Below, in pieces: positions 1-6,378 of a DNA stretch of 13,646 nucleotides. This DNA is from Flavobacterium psychrophilum. Its GTDB lineage: Bacteria > Bacteroidota > Bacteroidia > Flavobacteriales > Flavobacteriaceae. Every line of letters begins with the position of its first letter. The stretch's first letter is position 1. The notes beneath the pieces were generated by a model. That model was not told where the DNA came from. It saw only the letters and a program-made list of their open reading frames with translations, and searched no databases. The translations under genes and the position numbers were made by a program. The stretch covers positions 1 to 13,646 of the forward strand of contig CAMBHH010000088.1 in assembly GCA_945866505.1 (NCBI GenBank), written 5' to 3'.

Positions 1-601
1 TGTCTGAACTGAAATTAACATTCAAATCCGTTACGTATCCAGAATTCAATCCATAAACCCAACCGTGTAGAAATAATTCTTGACCTTTTTTCCATGCAGA
101 TTGTACGATTGATGTTTTGGCCAAATCACAGACTTGCTCAATCACATTCAATTCTACAAATCTATTAAAACGTTCCGTTTCGTCCTCAATAGCATCTAAT
201 TCGATATGATGTAAACGATACACGTCTTTAATATGACGAATCCAATTGTCGATTAAACCAACGGAATCATTTCCCATTGCGGCTTTAATTCCTCCACAAC
301 CATAATGGCCGCATACTAAAACGTGTTTCACCTTCAAAACATTGACCGCATAATCTAAAACACTCAACATATTCATATCCGAATGAATTACCATATTGGC
401 AATATTTCGATGCACAAAAGTTTCACCTGGCTTCGCTCCGATTATTTCATTTGCTGGAACTCTACTATCCGAACAACCAATCCAAAGCAAAGGAGGAGAT
501 TGACCTTTGGCAAGATCTTTAAAATAATTTGGATCAAGTGCCAACGACTCTTCAACCCATTTTTTATTTCTTTCTAATATTCTCTCGTAGAAATGACTCA
601 T
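1..601 (-). CDS. can: Beta-class carbonic anhydrase, 3' end cut by window edge
   Basis: Interconverts CO2 and bicarbonate in the cytoplasm, supplying bicarbonate to carboxylases. I read 200 residues from an ATG at 599-601, starting MSHFYERILERNKKW. The zinc-site motif CSDSR gives Cys43, Asp45 and Arg47, and GHYGCGG gives His99 and Cys102. These are the zinc ligands and catalytic Asp/Arg pair of beta-carbonic anhydrases and sit one residue from their places in E. coli Can. The frame is still open at base 2. Family members are about 210-220 residues, so only a short tail is missing. The gene diverges from oxyR with a 189-bp gap and has a TAnnTTTG box just upstream. Identification is secure; whether it is co-transcribed with a gene to the left cannot be seen. 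Confidence 0.95.
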   Translation of the reverse strand, partial: MSHFYERILERNKKWVEESLALDPNYFKDLAKGQSPPLLWIGCSDSRVPANEIIGAKPGETFVHRNIANMVIHSDMNMLSVLDYAVNVLKVKHVLVCGHYGCGGIKAAMGNDSVGLIDNWIRHIKDVYRLHHIELDAIEDETERFNRFVELNVIEQVCDLAKTSIVQSAWKKGQELFLHGWVYGLNSGYVTDLNVNFSSD

Positions 602-622
602 TAAAATTAATTTTTGTTTTTC

Positions 623-630
623 CAAAATTA
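623..630 (-). promoter_or_regulatory. -7 promoter box of the carbonic anhydrase gene
   Basis: Read on the minus strand, 630 to 623 is TAATTTTG, a full match to the Bacteroidota -7 consensus TAnnTTTG. It would place the transcript start near 617, about 16 nt before the ATG at 601. No clear TTG at -33 was found at the usual spacing. Confidence 0.5.
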
Positions 631-680
631 ATGAAATATAATCAATTTAAAGATGAATACTTTAAAAATGATTATTAGTT

Positions 681-702
681 TTTTGATTGTCCGCAATCAA
701 AA
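681..702. promoter_or_regulatory. Perfect dyad between can and oxyR
   Basis: TTTTGATTG (681-689) and CAATCAAAA (694-702) are perfect 9-bp inverted repeats around TCCG. The site lies between two divergent promoters, upstream of both genes, so a terminator role is unlikely. It could be an operator, for example for OxyR autoregulation. It does not show the odd-length symmetric T-N11-A form usual for LysR-family sites, so this role is inference only. Confidence 0.4.
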
Positions 703-763
703 TAATATTAATAAAATTTGAAAATAACAAAGCTCTTGTATTATAAATTATATTGATTGTTTT

Positions 764-771
764 TATATTTG
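764..771 (+). promoter_or_regulatory. -7 promoter box of oxyR
   Basis: TATATTTG matches TAnnTTTG exactly and lies 19 bp before the oxyR ATG, implying a leader of about 15 nt. The nearest upstream TTG (736-738) is 25 bp away, slightly beyond the normal range for a -33 box. Confidence 0.5.
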
Positions 772-790
772 CATCATAAAATACTATGCA

Positions 791-1732
791 ATGACAATTA
801 CTCAACTTCAATATGTTTTGGCTGTAGCCGAACATAAAAATTTTACTCTTGCTGCCGAAAAATGTTTTGTTACTCAACCTACATTGAGCATGCAAATTCA
901 AAAAATAGAGGAAGAACTGAATATTTTGATTTTTGACAGAAGCAAAAAACCAATTCAGTTGACAGCTATTGGACAAAAAATCGTAGAACAAGCCAAAAAC
1001 ATTGTTAATGAAGCGGGGAAAATAAAAGATATTGTTGAATTCCAAAAAGGTTTTATTGGTGGCGAATTTCGAATTGGGATAATTCCAACCGTTATGCCCA
1101 CGCTTTTGCCGATGTTCTTGAACAATTTCATCAAAAAATACCCAAAAATCAAACTTATCATCGAAGAGTTGAATACCAATGAAATTATCACCAGATTAAA
1201 AAACGGACATCTTGACGCGGCTATTGCAGCAACACCATTAGAAGACGAAAAAATTAAGGAGATTGTATTGTATTACGAACCATTTGTAGCCTATGTTCCT
1301 GAAAATAGTGCAATTTCTCAGAAAACCGAAATTGAAATTTCCGATTTAAATCTAGATGAGATTTTATTATTACAAGACGGACATTGTTTTAGAGAGGGAA
1401 TTCTGAATTTGTGTAAAAATCAAGGGCAAATGAGCAAAAATTCATTTCAACTCGAAAGCGGCAGTTTTGAAACCTTAATAAAATTAGCCGACGAAGGATT
1501 AGGAACCACCTTGCTTCCATACTTACATACTTTGAATTTGAATGAAAAAGACAAATCGAAACTAAGACAATTCAAAGAACCAAAACCAGCTAGAGAAGTG
1601 AGCTTAATTTTCCCGAAAAGTGAATTGAAAATTCATATTATTGATGCACTTAGAAATACTATTTCAGGAGTTGTAAAAGGAGCAATTGCGTTTCAAAATG
1701 TTCAAATAATAAGCCCCATTTCAAAGAAATAA
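791..1732 (+). CDS. oxyR: OxyR-type LysR-family hydrogen-peroxide sensor/regulator
   Basis: LysR-type transcriptional regulator of 313 residues. An N-terminal winged helix-turn-helix (about residues 1-60, including FVTQPTLSMQIQKIEEEL) is followed by a LysR substrate-binding domain (about 90-295). The redox motif DGHCFREGILNLC places the two cysteines at Cys199 and Cys208, the same positions and spacing as the peroxide-sensing disulfide pair of E. coli OxyR. This separates it from generic LysR proteins. In the known family, oxidation forms the disulfide and activates catalase, peroxiredoxin and Dps genes; none of these lies in the window. An ATG at 786 is out of frame and hits a stop at once, so the ATG at 791 is the start. 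The gene diverges from can and is followed by a hairpin shared with the convergent small gene. Confidence 0.93.
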   Translation: MTITQLQYVLAVAEHKNFTLAAEKCFVTQPTLSMQIQKIEEELNILIFDRSKKPIQLTAIGQKIVEQAKNIVNEAGKIKDIVEFQKGFIGGEFRIGIIPTVMPTLLPMFLNNFIKKYPKIKLIIEELNTNEIITRLKNGHLDAAIAATPLEDEKIKEIVLYYEPFVAYVPENSAISQKTEIEISDLNLDEILLLQDGHCFREGILNLCKNQGQMSKNSFQLESGSFETLIKLADEGLGTTLLPYLHTLNLNEKDKSKLRQFKEPKPAREVSLIFPKSELKIHIIDALRNTISGVVKGAIAFQNVQIISPISKK

Positions 1733-1734
1733 AA

Positions 1735-1760
1735 AAGGCTGCTCTTTTGGAGTCAGCCTT
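1735..1760. terminator. Hairpin terminator between oxyR and the convergent 65-residue gene
   Basis: AAGGCTG (1735-1741) pairs with CAGCCTT (1754-1760). The stem extends through CTC/GAG past one bulged T, leaving a TTTTG loop. The hairpin starts three bases after the oxyR stop. A-rich DNA lies on its left, which gives a T-run for minus-strand transcripts, so it probably serves both genes. Confidence 0.7.
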
Positions 1761-1765
1761 CTAAT

Positions 1766-1963
1766 TCATTTATTGATAATAATCAAACTTTGCTTTAATT
1801 CCGGTTTTTCGACAATAAAATTTAATAACCATTCTCGCAACAACTCCATTTCGTGAGGTAACAGTGATTTTATTGCTTTCTCTAACTCTTTGCAAAATAG
1901 TGTAACATCAAAACTTACTCTTTCCAATACTGATTTTGTATAATCAAACATTACTTTAGACAT
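1766..1963 (-). CDS. Conserved small protein of unknown function, 65 residues
   Basis: Small, probably cytoplasmic protein starting MSKVMFDYTKSVLERVSFD. There is no signal peptide and no membrane segment. The sequence looks wholly helical, with charged and leucine-rich stretches (CKELEKAIKSLLPHEMELL), and ends in a lysine-containing tail, which suggests a one-domain helical bundle. I believe similar short proteins with the same opening are found across Bacteroidota, but no function is known to me and none is assigned. It lies on the minus strand, convergent with oxyR and downstream of mnmD. A hairpin at 1994-2029 separates it from mnmD, so it is probably transcribed on its own. It is likely a real gene: it has a clean ATG, an A/T-rich leader and sensible codon use. 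Confidence 0.75.
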   Translation of the reverse strand: MSKVMFDYTKSVLERVSFDVTLFCKELEKAIKSLLPHEMELLREWLLNFIVEKPELKQSLIIINK

Positions 1964-1993
1964 AATAATTAGATATTAAGGATTAGAATTGAT

Positions 1994-2029
1994 TAAAAAA
2001 CAGTGTGAAATTATGATTTTATTTTCACA
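1994..2029 (-). terminator. Probable mnmD terminator
   Basis: On the minus strand TGTGAAA (2029-2023) pairs with TTTCACA (2010-2004), followed by CTG and a T6 run (1999-1994). Stem, loop and T-run come in the order expected of an intrinsic terminator for mnmD. A second dyad, ATCACAA/TTGTGAT (2031-2037 and 2052-2058), lies beside it. Confidence 0.5.
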
Positions 2030-2100
2030 AATCACAAAAATTAACAACGAATTGTGATGTTGTTTTATTGTGTAAAAATAGCATTATTAAATCGTAGAAA

Positions 2101-2763
2101 TTAGCCTTTTCTTGCCCGAAACATTTCTCTTTTTCCAGGTGCACCTTCGTGCTTTTCGACTGTAAAACCCGCTTCAATCATATTCCTTTTGATTACACCT
2201 CTTGCGGCATAAGTCACTAAAACACCCTTGTTTTTAAGCGCATCAAACATTTTTTTGAATATTGAGGAACTCCACAATTCGGGTTGCACATCATAACCAA
2301 AAGCATCAAAATAAATCAAGTCAAATTTTTCAATATCCTTAATATCAGCAAAAAATTGTTTTCGTTTTATAAAACCAAAATTCTCATTTAAAAAAATGCA
2401 CTCTTCCCACGGGCATTGATGCAATTTTTCGAAGATCGCCCTTTGATTTTCAGCATTTAATTCAGCTACATAATTCATTAAGGCAGCTTCGTCAATTGAA
2501 ACTGGATACGCTTCGACACCCACATAATTTATTTTTTGATTGAATTTAGGATATTCTAAAAAAGTAATAAAAGCATTCAAACCTGTTCCAAATCCAATTT
2601 CTAAAATAGAAATCGACTCATTTTCAAACAACGAAAGTCCTTTATTTATAAAAACGTGTTGCGCTTCTTGAATAGCACCAAACCGAGAATGATAGCATTC
2701 GTCCCATTCCTCGATATGGATCGTGGTCGAGCCGTCACGCGTTTGAATTACATTTCTTTTCAA
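2101..2763 (-). CDS. mnmD: MnmD: tRNA 5-methylaminomethyl-(2-thio)uridine34 methyltransferase
   Basis: SAM-dependent methyltransferase for the last step of wobble-uridine modification, acting on the nm5(s2)U34 made by MnmE/MnmG. It matches the methyltransferase half of E. coli MnmC and has no FAD-dependent MnmC2 half, so it is the stand-alone form. From a TTG start at 2761-2763 it has 220 residues. The SAM loop ILEIGFGTGLNAF is at about 53-65; EEWDECYHSRFGAIQEA precedes it; DAFGYDVQPELW carries the active-site region; and GAPGKREMFRARK closes the protein. The open frame runs upstream to another TTG at 2836-2838, but that stretch holds a -33 TTG and a -7 TAAATTTG, so transcription should start inside it. 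The longer start is therefore unlikely. The function is well supported; the exact start is moderately so. Confidence 0.88.
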   Translation of the reverse strand: MKRNVIQTRDGSTTIHIEEWDECYHSRFGAIQEAQHVFINKGLSLFENESISILEIGFGTGLNAFITFLEYPKFNQKINYVGVEAYPVSIDEAALMNYVAELNAENQRAIFEKLHQCPWEECIFLNENFGFIKRKQFFADIKDIEKFDLIYFDAFGYDVQPELWSSSIFKKMFDALKNKGVLVTYAARGVIKRNMIEAGFTVEKHEGAPGKREMFRARKG

Positions 2764-2804
2764 AATAATTGTGGGGTTTAGTTTTAATTGAGGGTTTAAA
2801 AAGC

Positions 2805-2838
2805 CAAATTTACTTAAATACCGTTTATGTATTACCAA
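2805..2838 (-). promoter_or_regulatory. mnmD promoter
   Basis: On the minus strand TTG (2838-2836), 23 bp, then TAAATTTG (2812-2805). This matches the Bacteroidota TTG/TAnnTTTG arrangement and predicts a transcript start near 2798, about 35 nt before the TTG start at 2763. Confidence 0.55.
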
Positions 2839-2968
2839 GAATGTTTCTAATTTGTTAGATATTCCACAAATTCAACTCCACATTTTCAGATTTTTTTTCA
2901 ATATAAATAAATCTCATTTATTTGTCATAAATACTATTTTTTTGATAAGTAATTTGGTGATTTTTATG

Positions 2969-2976
2969 TAATTTTG
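2969..2976 (+). promoter_or_regulatory. -7 promoter box of ilvE
   Basis: TAATTTTG is a full match to TAnnTTTG. A TTG at 2942-2944 is 24 bp upstream, at the edge of normal spacing. The leader would be about 60 nt; no leader peptide or riboswitch fold was recognised in it. Confidence 0.5.
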
Positions 2977-3042
2977 CAAACAGAGTGTCCGTCTAGAGCC
3001 ATTCGTCCTTTATAAAAATAGTATAAATTGAATAAAACAATT

Positions 3043-4110
3043 ATGAGCACAACGCAAACCAACAAGATTGAAATCATAAAAGCCGCAACTTCAAAAATAA
3101 AGGATGTGGATTTTGATAATTTACATTTTGGTGAAATTTTTACAGATCATTTATTTGAATGTGATTTCAAAAATGGCGAATGGCTAAACCCAACAATTAA
3201 ACCTTATGCTCCCTTTTTATTAGATCCTTCAGCCAAAGTTTTTCATTACGGACAAGCTATTTTTGAAGGCATGAAGGCCTATAAAGATGATAATGATTCA
3301 ATATGGTTGTTCAGACCTGACGAAAATTACCACCGTTTTAATAACTCGGCGACAAGAATGGCAATGCCAGAAGTTCCACAAGAAATCTTTATGGAAGGTT
3401 TACATCAATTGTTACAATTAGATGAAGCTTGGGTTCAAAAAGGAAAAGGAAATACGATGTACATCCGACCTTTCATGATTGCTACAGGACCTGGAGTAAT
3501 TGCAAATCCATCAGATGAATATAAATTTATGATTCTTTTATCGCCTGCAAAAGCATATTATTCAGGTGAAGTAAAAGTGTTAATTGCAGAACATTTTAGT
3601 AGAGCTGCCAATGGCGGAATTGGAGCTGCTAAAGCTGCCGGAAATTATGCAGCGCAGTTTTATCCAACCAATTTAGCTAACAAAGCAGGATTCCAACAAG
3701 TGATTTGGACGGATGATGCCACGCACACCAAGTTAGAAGAAGCTGGAACAATGAATGTGTTTTTTAGAATTAACGATACTTTATATACCGCGCCAACTAG
3801 TGAAAGAATCCTTGATGGTGTAACTAGAAAAAGCTTAATTGATTTGGCAAAACGAGAAGGAATTAATGTAGAAGTTCGTCCTGTTTTGGTGTCGGAATTA
3901 GTGGAAGGTGCCAAAAATGGTAGTTTGAAAGAAATTTTTGGAGCTGGAACAGCCGCTGTTGTGAATCCAATAATTGGATTCTCCTACCAAGATGTGTATT
4001 ATAAATTGCCAAAAATTGAAGATTCGATTGCCATTCAACTGAAAGATACATTGACAAACATTCAACATAAACTAGCTGAAGACACTTTTGGTTGGACAGT
4101 TAAAATATAG
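3043..4110 (+). CDS. ilvE: Branched-chain amino acid aminotransferase
   Basis: PLP-dependent class IV aminotransferase that exchanges the amino group between glutamate and the 2-oxo acids of valine, leucine and isoleucine, in the cytosol. It has 355 residues from the ATG at 3043, the usual length of the eukaryotic-like bacterial BCAT type. The PLP lysine is Lys197 in GAAKAAGNYAAQ. The motifs VFHYGQAIFEGMKAY, YIRPFM and LEEAGTMNVFF are diagnostic, and GVTRKSL and FGAGTAAVV contribute the phosphate-binding region. The frame extends five codons up to a TTG (MNKTI...), but the ATG after an ATAAAACAATT leader is the better start. The gene stands alone, with its own promoter and a strong terminator. 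Its downstream neighbours face it on the minus strand and are unrelated. Confidence 0.95.
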   Translation: MSTTQTNKIEIIKAATSKIKDVDFDNLHFGEIFTDHLFECDFKNGEWLNPTIKPYAPFLLDPSAKVFHYGQAIFEGMKAYKDDNDSIWLFRPDENYHRFNNSATRMAMPEVPQEIFMEGLHQLLQLDEAWVQKGKGNTMYIRPFMIATGPGVIANPSDEYKFMILLSPAKAYYSGEVKVLIAEHFSRAANGGIGAAKAAGNYAAQFYPTNLANKAGFQQVIWTDDATHTKLEEAGTMNVFFRINDTLYTAPTSERILDGVTRKSLIDLAKREGINVEVRPVLVSELVEGAKNGSLKEIFGAGTAAVVNPIIGFSYQDVYYKLPKIEDSIAIQLKDTLTNIQHKLAEDTFGWTVKI

Positions 4111-4167
4111 TTGGCAGATTTTAGATTTCGGGTTGGAATAAATAGAAATCAGAAATTTTAATAATAT

Positions 4168-4211
4168 AAAAGCAGTTTAAAGATGATTCATTTCATTTTT
4201 AAACTGCTTTT
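4168..4211. terminator. Bidirectional terminator for ilvE and the convergent minus-strand pair
   Basis: Perfect 14-bp inverted repeat: AAAAGCAGTTTAAA (4168-4181) and TTTAAACTGCTTTT (4198-4211), with a 16-base loop. It ends on the first base of the stop codon of the minus-strand membrane protein and has A- or T-runs on both sides, so it fits both directions. Confidence 0.8.
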
Positions 4212-4450
4212 TAAGTCATAAAGATTATCAAAAGAACTATGATTATGCCAAAAAAAATAACGCCTATCATATGATTCTTTTCGCTATTTCCATTTTTTTT
4301 ATCAATATTACCTTTTGCAGTCCAAATATTTGAAAATGGAGTATAATTATTGATTCCCAATAAAACTCCTGTGTTTAAATAGATATATCTAATTAATGCT
4401 CCCAAAAATTCTAATAAATAACTTCCTAATATTATTGATATAAAATCCAT
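4211..4450 (-). CDS. Small predicted membrane protein, unknown function (79 residues)
   Basis: Starts MDFISIILGSYLLEFLGALI. An N-terminal hydrophobic stretch (about residues 3-25) and a C-terminal one (about 61-78, MIGVIFFGIIIVLLIIFM) flank a polar middle rich in Asn and Lys (about 35-60), so a two-helix inner-membrane topology is likely. I do not recognise the family. It begins 36 bp after the stop of the MazG-like gene on the same strand with no terminator between, so the two are probably co-transcribed. That is not evidence of a shared function. Its stop codon overlaps the shared terminator hairpin by one base. Confidence 0.65.
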   Translation of the reverse strand: MDFISIILGSYLLEFLGALIRYIYLNTGVLLGINNYTPFSNIWTAKGNIDKKNGNSEKNHMIGVIFFGIIIVLLIIFMT

Positions 4451-4486
4451 TTTTCTGGTTTATTTTTTAGTAGCAGATATTGATTT

Positions 4487-4870
4487 TTATTTTAAAATTT
4501 TCGAGAAATCAGGTTTAAAATAATTGGGACCTTTCATTACTTTACCGTCTTCGCGATAAATGGGTTTTCCATCCTCTCCTAATTTACTCATATTAGACCG
4601 CTGAATTTCGTCGAAAACTTCTTCAATTTTATGTTGCAAACCGTGTTCTATAATGGTTCCGCAAAGTATGTACATCATATCCCCCAAAGCATCGGCAATT
4701 TCTACTAAATCATTATTCTGAACCGCTTCTAGGTATTCCTCGTTTTCTTCTTTCATTAAATTGTAACGAAGTGTATTTTTAGTTTCACCCAAATCGGCTT
4801 TTGGATTTTCACTATGACCAATTTTGAAAGCGGTATGAAACTCTTTGACTGCGTTGATTTGTTTTTGCAT
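4487..4870 (-). CDS. MazG / PRA-PH-like nucleotide pyrophosphohydrolase
   Basis: Protein of 127 residues from the all-alpha NTP pyrophosphohydrolase superfamily (MazG, dUTPase-2, HisE-type PRA-PH fold). These enzymes hydrolyse an NTP, or a related compound, to the monophosphate and pyrophosphate using Mg2+. The metal-binding pattern ExxE-(12)-ExxD is visible as Glu41, Glu44, Glu57 and Asp60, followed by Asp64 in ADALGDMMY. The C-terminal part (PIYREDGKVMKGPNYFKPDFSK, in two overlapping pieces) is typical of the short single-domain members in Bacteroidota. The substrate cannot be read from sequence; house-cleaning of non-canonical or damaged nucleotides is the usual guess. There are no his genes nearby, so HisE itself is unlikely. 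It begins a two-gene unit with the small membrane protein. Confidence 0.82.
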   Translation of the reverse strand: MQKQINAVKEFHTAFKIGHSENPKADLGETKNTLRYNLMKEENEEYLEAVQNNDLVEIADALGDMMYILCGTIIEHGLQHKIEEVFDEIQRSNMSKLGEDGKPIYREDGKVMKGPNYFKPDFSKILK

Positions 4871-4925
4871 AATTATAATTGATTAAATGAAGCAGCAAAT
4901 TAGTAACTTTTACTAAACAAAACCC

Positions 4926-4933
4926 TAAATTTG
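4926..4933 (+). promoter_or_regulatory. -7 promoter box of the 62-residue membrane protein gene
   Basis: TAAATTTG, a full match to TAnnTTTG, ends 15 bp before the ATG at 4949. Its TTG (4931-4933) is also the first codon of the longest open frame, which therefore cannot be the true start. Confidence 0.55.
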
Positions 4934-4948
4934 CCAAAAAAATATACT

Positions 4949-5137
4949 ATGTTTAGTCAAGGTCAAATGTTGTTCGCAGGTTTTTTTGCACTCGTTTTTA
5001 TCATTGCGATGATTTATTCCTATCGAAAAGACGCCAAATTGCACCAAATGTTCTATAAAGGAAATTTCAAGATTTTGATTGGGTTTGCCCTTTTTATAGT
5101 TCTTTTGTTTGTGATTAAAATATTCTTCAAAAGATAA
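4949..5137 (+). CDS. Small two-helix membrane protein, unknown function (62 residues)
   Basis: Begins MFSQGQMLFAGFFALVFIIA. Hydrophobic helices at about residues 7-24 and 42-59 are joined by a basic loop (SYRKDAKLHQMFYKGNFK) and followed by a KIFFKR tail. Positive charges in the loop and at the C-terminus suggest both lie on the cytoplasmic side. I do not recognise a characterised family. The ATG at 4949 is chosen over a TTG at 4931 because the TTG lies inside the predicted -7 box. It is divergent from the MazG-like gene and 93 bp upstream of the secreted propeller gene, with no strong terminator between, so read-through is possible. Confidence 0.7.
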   Translation: MFSQGQMLFAGFFALVFIIAMIYSYRKDAKLHQMFYKGNFKILIGFALFIVLLFVIKIFFKR

Positions 5138-5230
5138 AAAAGAAGGTTATTCAACAGAAAGCGTGTCGGTACATGGCTTTTAAAAAAACGTTCGCACCAA
5201 ACCGAATGAACTTTTACTTTGTCAAGTGTA

Positions 5231-6184
5231 ATGAAAAAATCAATTGTTTTATTTCTATTAATCTTTACTACAAGTTATAGCCAAATCTCTGGCTGTACCG
5301 ATTCGCTTGCCAAAAATTTCAATCCAACAGCTACTAATAGTAACGGAAGTTGCTTGTATGAAACTGCAAAAATAAAACCATTAACTTCACTAAAGCTAAG
5401 CGATAGTTTAAAGGAAACTTCGGGTTTGATGGCCTTCGACAATTTATTGTGGACATTCAATGACGATCACGACACGACGATTTACGGATTAGATTTCAAC
5501 GGAAAAATTCAAAAGAAAATCAAACTCGAAAATGTAAAAAATAACGACTGGGAAGAAATTTCACAAGACAGCAGTTACCTCTATATTGGCGATTTCGGAA
5601 ATAATTATCAAGGCAACCGAAAAGATTTACATCTTTTGAGAATCGAAAAAAAATCATTTTTAGCAAATAATCCGGTGGTCGATACCATTTCCTTTTCGTA
5701 TTCGAATCAAACGGATTATAGCATTCAAAAACAAAACAGTACCGATTTTGATTGTGAAGCCTTTGTCGTTTCACAAGACAGCATTTATTTGTTCAGCAAA
5801 CAATGGAGCCAAAAAAAAACCAGTATTTATGTACTGCCAAAAACGCCTGGAAATTATATCGCTCAATTAAAAGAAACCCTTAATGTCGATGGGTTGATTA
5901 CCGGTGCAACGCTATTAACTTCTGAAAAAGGAATTGTACTTTGTGGTTATTCTAAAATGGTTTCGCCCTTTTTGTATCTTTTGTATGATTACAAAAACAA
6001 TGATTTTACGGCTGGAAATAAAAGAAAAATCTTGCAATCGTTACCATTTCATCAAATTGAAAGTATTGAATCTATCGATGGAAAATTGTTTTATATGACC
6101 AACGAATCGCTTATTAGAAAACCATTTTTTAATGTACCTCAACAAATGCATTCGGTAGATTTGAGTTCGTATTTGAAAAATTGA
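5231..6184 (+). CDS. Secreted protein: Cys-containing GCTD motif plus propeller-like domain
   Basis: 317 residues from the ATG at 5231. A signal peptide (MKKSIVLFLLIFTTSYSQ, about residues 1-18) leads to one copy of the motif GCTDSLAKNFNPTATNSNGS with its closing Cys-Leu-Tyr (about residues 21-43). This motif is common in secreted proteins of Flavobacteriia, usually with two cysteines and a Thr-Asp/Asn-rich calcium-loop look. The remainder (about 50-317) has recurring short beta-strand patterns, including WTFNDDHDTTIYGLD, YLYIGDFGNN, FDCEAFVVSQDSIYLFSK and GLITGATLL. I read these as a WD40/SdiA-regulated-like beta-propeller. There is no T9SS sorting domain and no lipobox, so it may remain in the periplasm. 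The biochemical role is unknown. A few extra codons up to a TTG at 5219 are open but the ATG starts the signal peptide cleanly. Confidence 0.7.
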   Translation: MKKSIVLFLLIFTTSYSQISGCTDSLAKNFNPTATNSNGSCLYETAKIKPLTSLKLSDSLKETSGLMAFDNLLWTFNDDHDTTIYGLDFNGKIQKKIKLENVKNNDWEEISQDSSYLYIGDFGNNYQGNRKDLHLLRIEKKSFLANNPVVDTISFSYSNQTDYSIQKQNSTDFDCEAFVVSQDSIYLFSKQWSQKKTSIYVLPKTPGNYIAQLKETLNVDGLITGATLLTSEKGIVLCGYSKMVSPFLYLLYDYKNNDFTAGNKRKILQSLPFHQIESIESIDGKLFYMTNESLIRKPFFNVPQQMHSVDLSSYLKN

Positions 6185-6185
6185 T

Positions 6186-6259
6186 TAAACATATAAGTCA
6201 TATAAGCTTAAAATTATTCTGTTTTTCAAAACAAAAACTTAAATGACTTATATGGTTTA
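6186..6259. terminator. Long inverted repeat after the propeller gene, possible terminator
   Basis: TAAACATATAAGTCAT (6186-6201) pairs with ATGACTTATATGGTTTA (6243-6259) over 16 bp, with one extra G on the right arm. The 41-base middle region can pair further (TAAG/CTTA). It starts two bases after the upstream stop codon. There is no good T-run on the plus-strand side, so termination is plausible but not certain. Confidence 0.45.
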
Positions 6260-6294
6260 AAAACAAACCATTCGTATTTAGAAACATAATAGCG

Positions 6295-6302
6295 TACTTT
6301 TG
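6295..6302 (+). promoter_or_regulatory. -7 promoter box of the ABC-F gene
   Basis: TACTTTTG matches TAnnTTTG. It predicts a leader of about 70 nt that contains the tandem heptad repeat at 6334-6369. No clear -33 TTG was seen. Confidence 0.45.
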
Positions 6303-6333
6303 CAAAAAAGTTATGTTTTGAAAGGAATTCAAA

Positions 6334-6369
6334 ATTCATAATTCATAACTCATAATTTTATAACTCATA
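6334..6369. repeat. Tandem heptad repeat in the ABC-F leader
   Basis: Five adjacent units of about 7 bp: ATTCATA (6334), ATTCATA (6341), ACTCATA (6348), ATTTTATA (6355) and ACTCATA (6363). It ends 9 bp before the GTG start. It may be simple low-complexity DNA or a leader element. Confidence 0.6.
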
Positions 6370-6378
6370 CCTTACCAA

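Noticed and set aside
383..577. Plus-strand open frame of 64 codons
   Set aside because: It lies opposite the carbonic anhydrase gene, whose motifs are complete in the other strand; its translation resembles nothing.
2004..2029. CRP-type operator (TGTGA...TCACA)
   Set aside because: The half-sites are 16 bp apart rather than 6, and a T-run follows on the minus strand, so a terminator for mnmD explains it better.
2977..3042. Riboswitch or leader peptide controlling ilvE
   Set aside because: No run of branched-chain codons, no T-box features and no convincing terminator/antiterminator pair.
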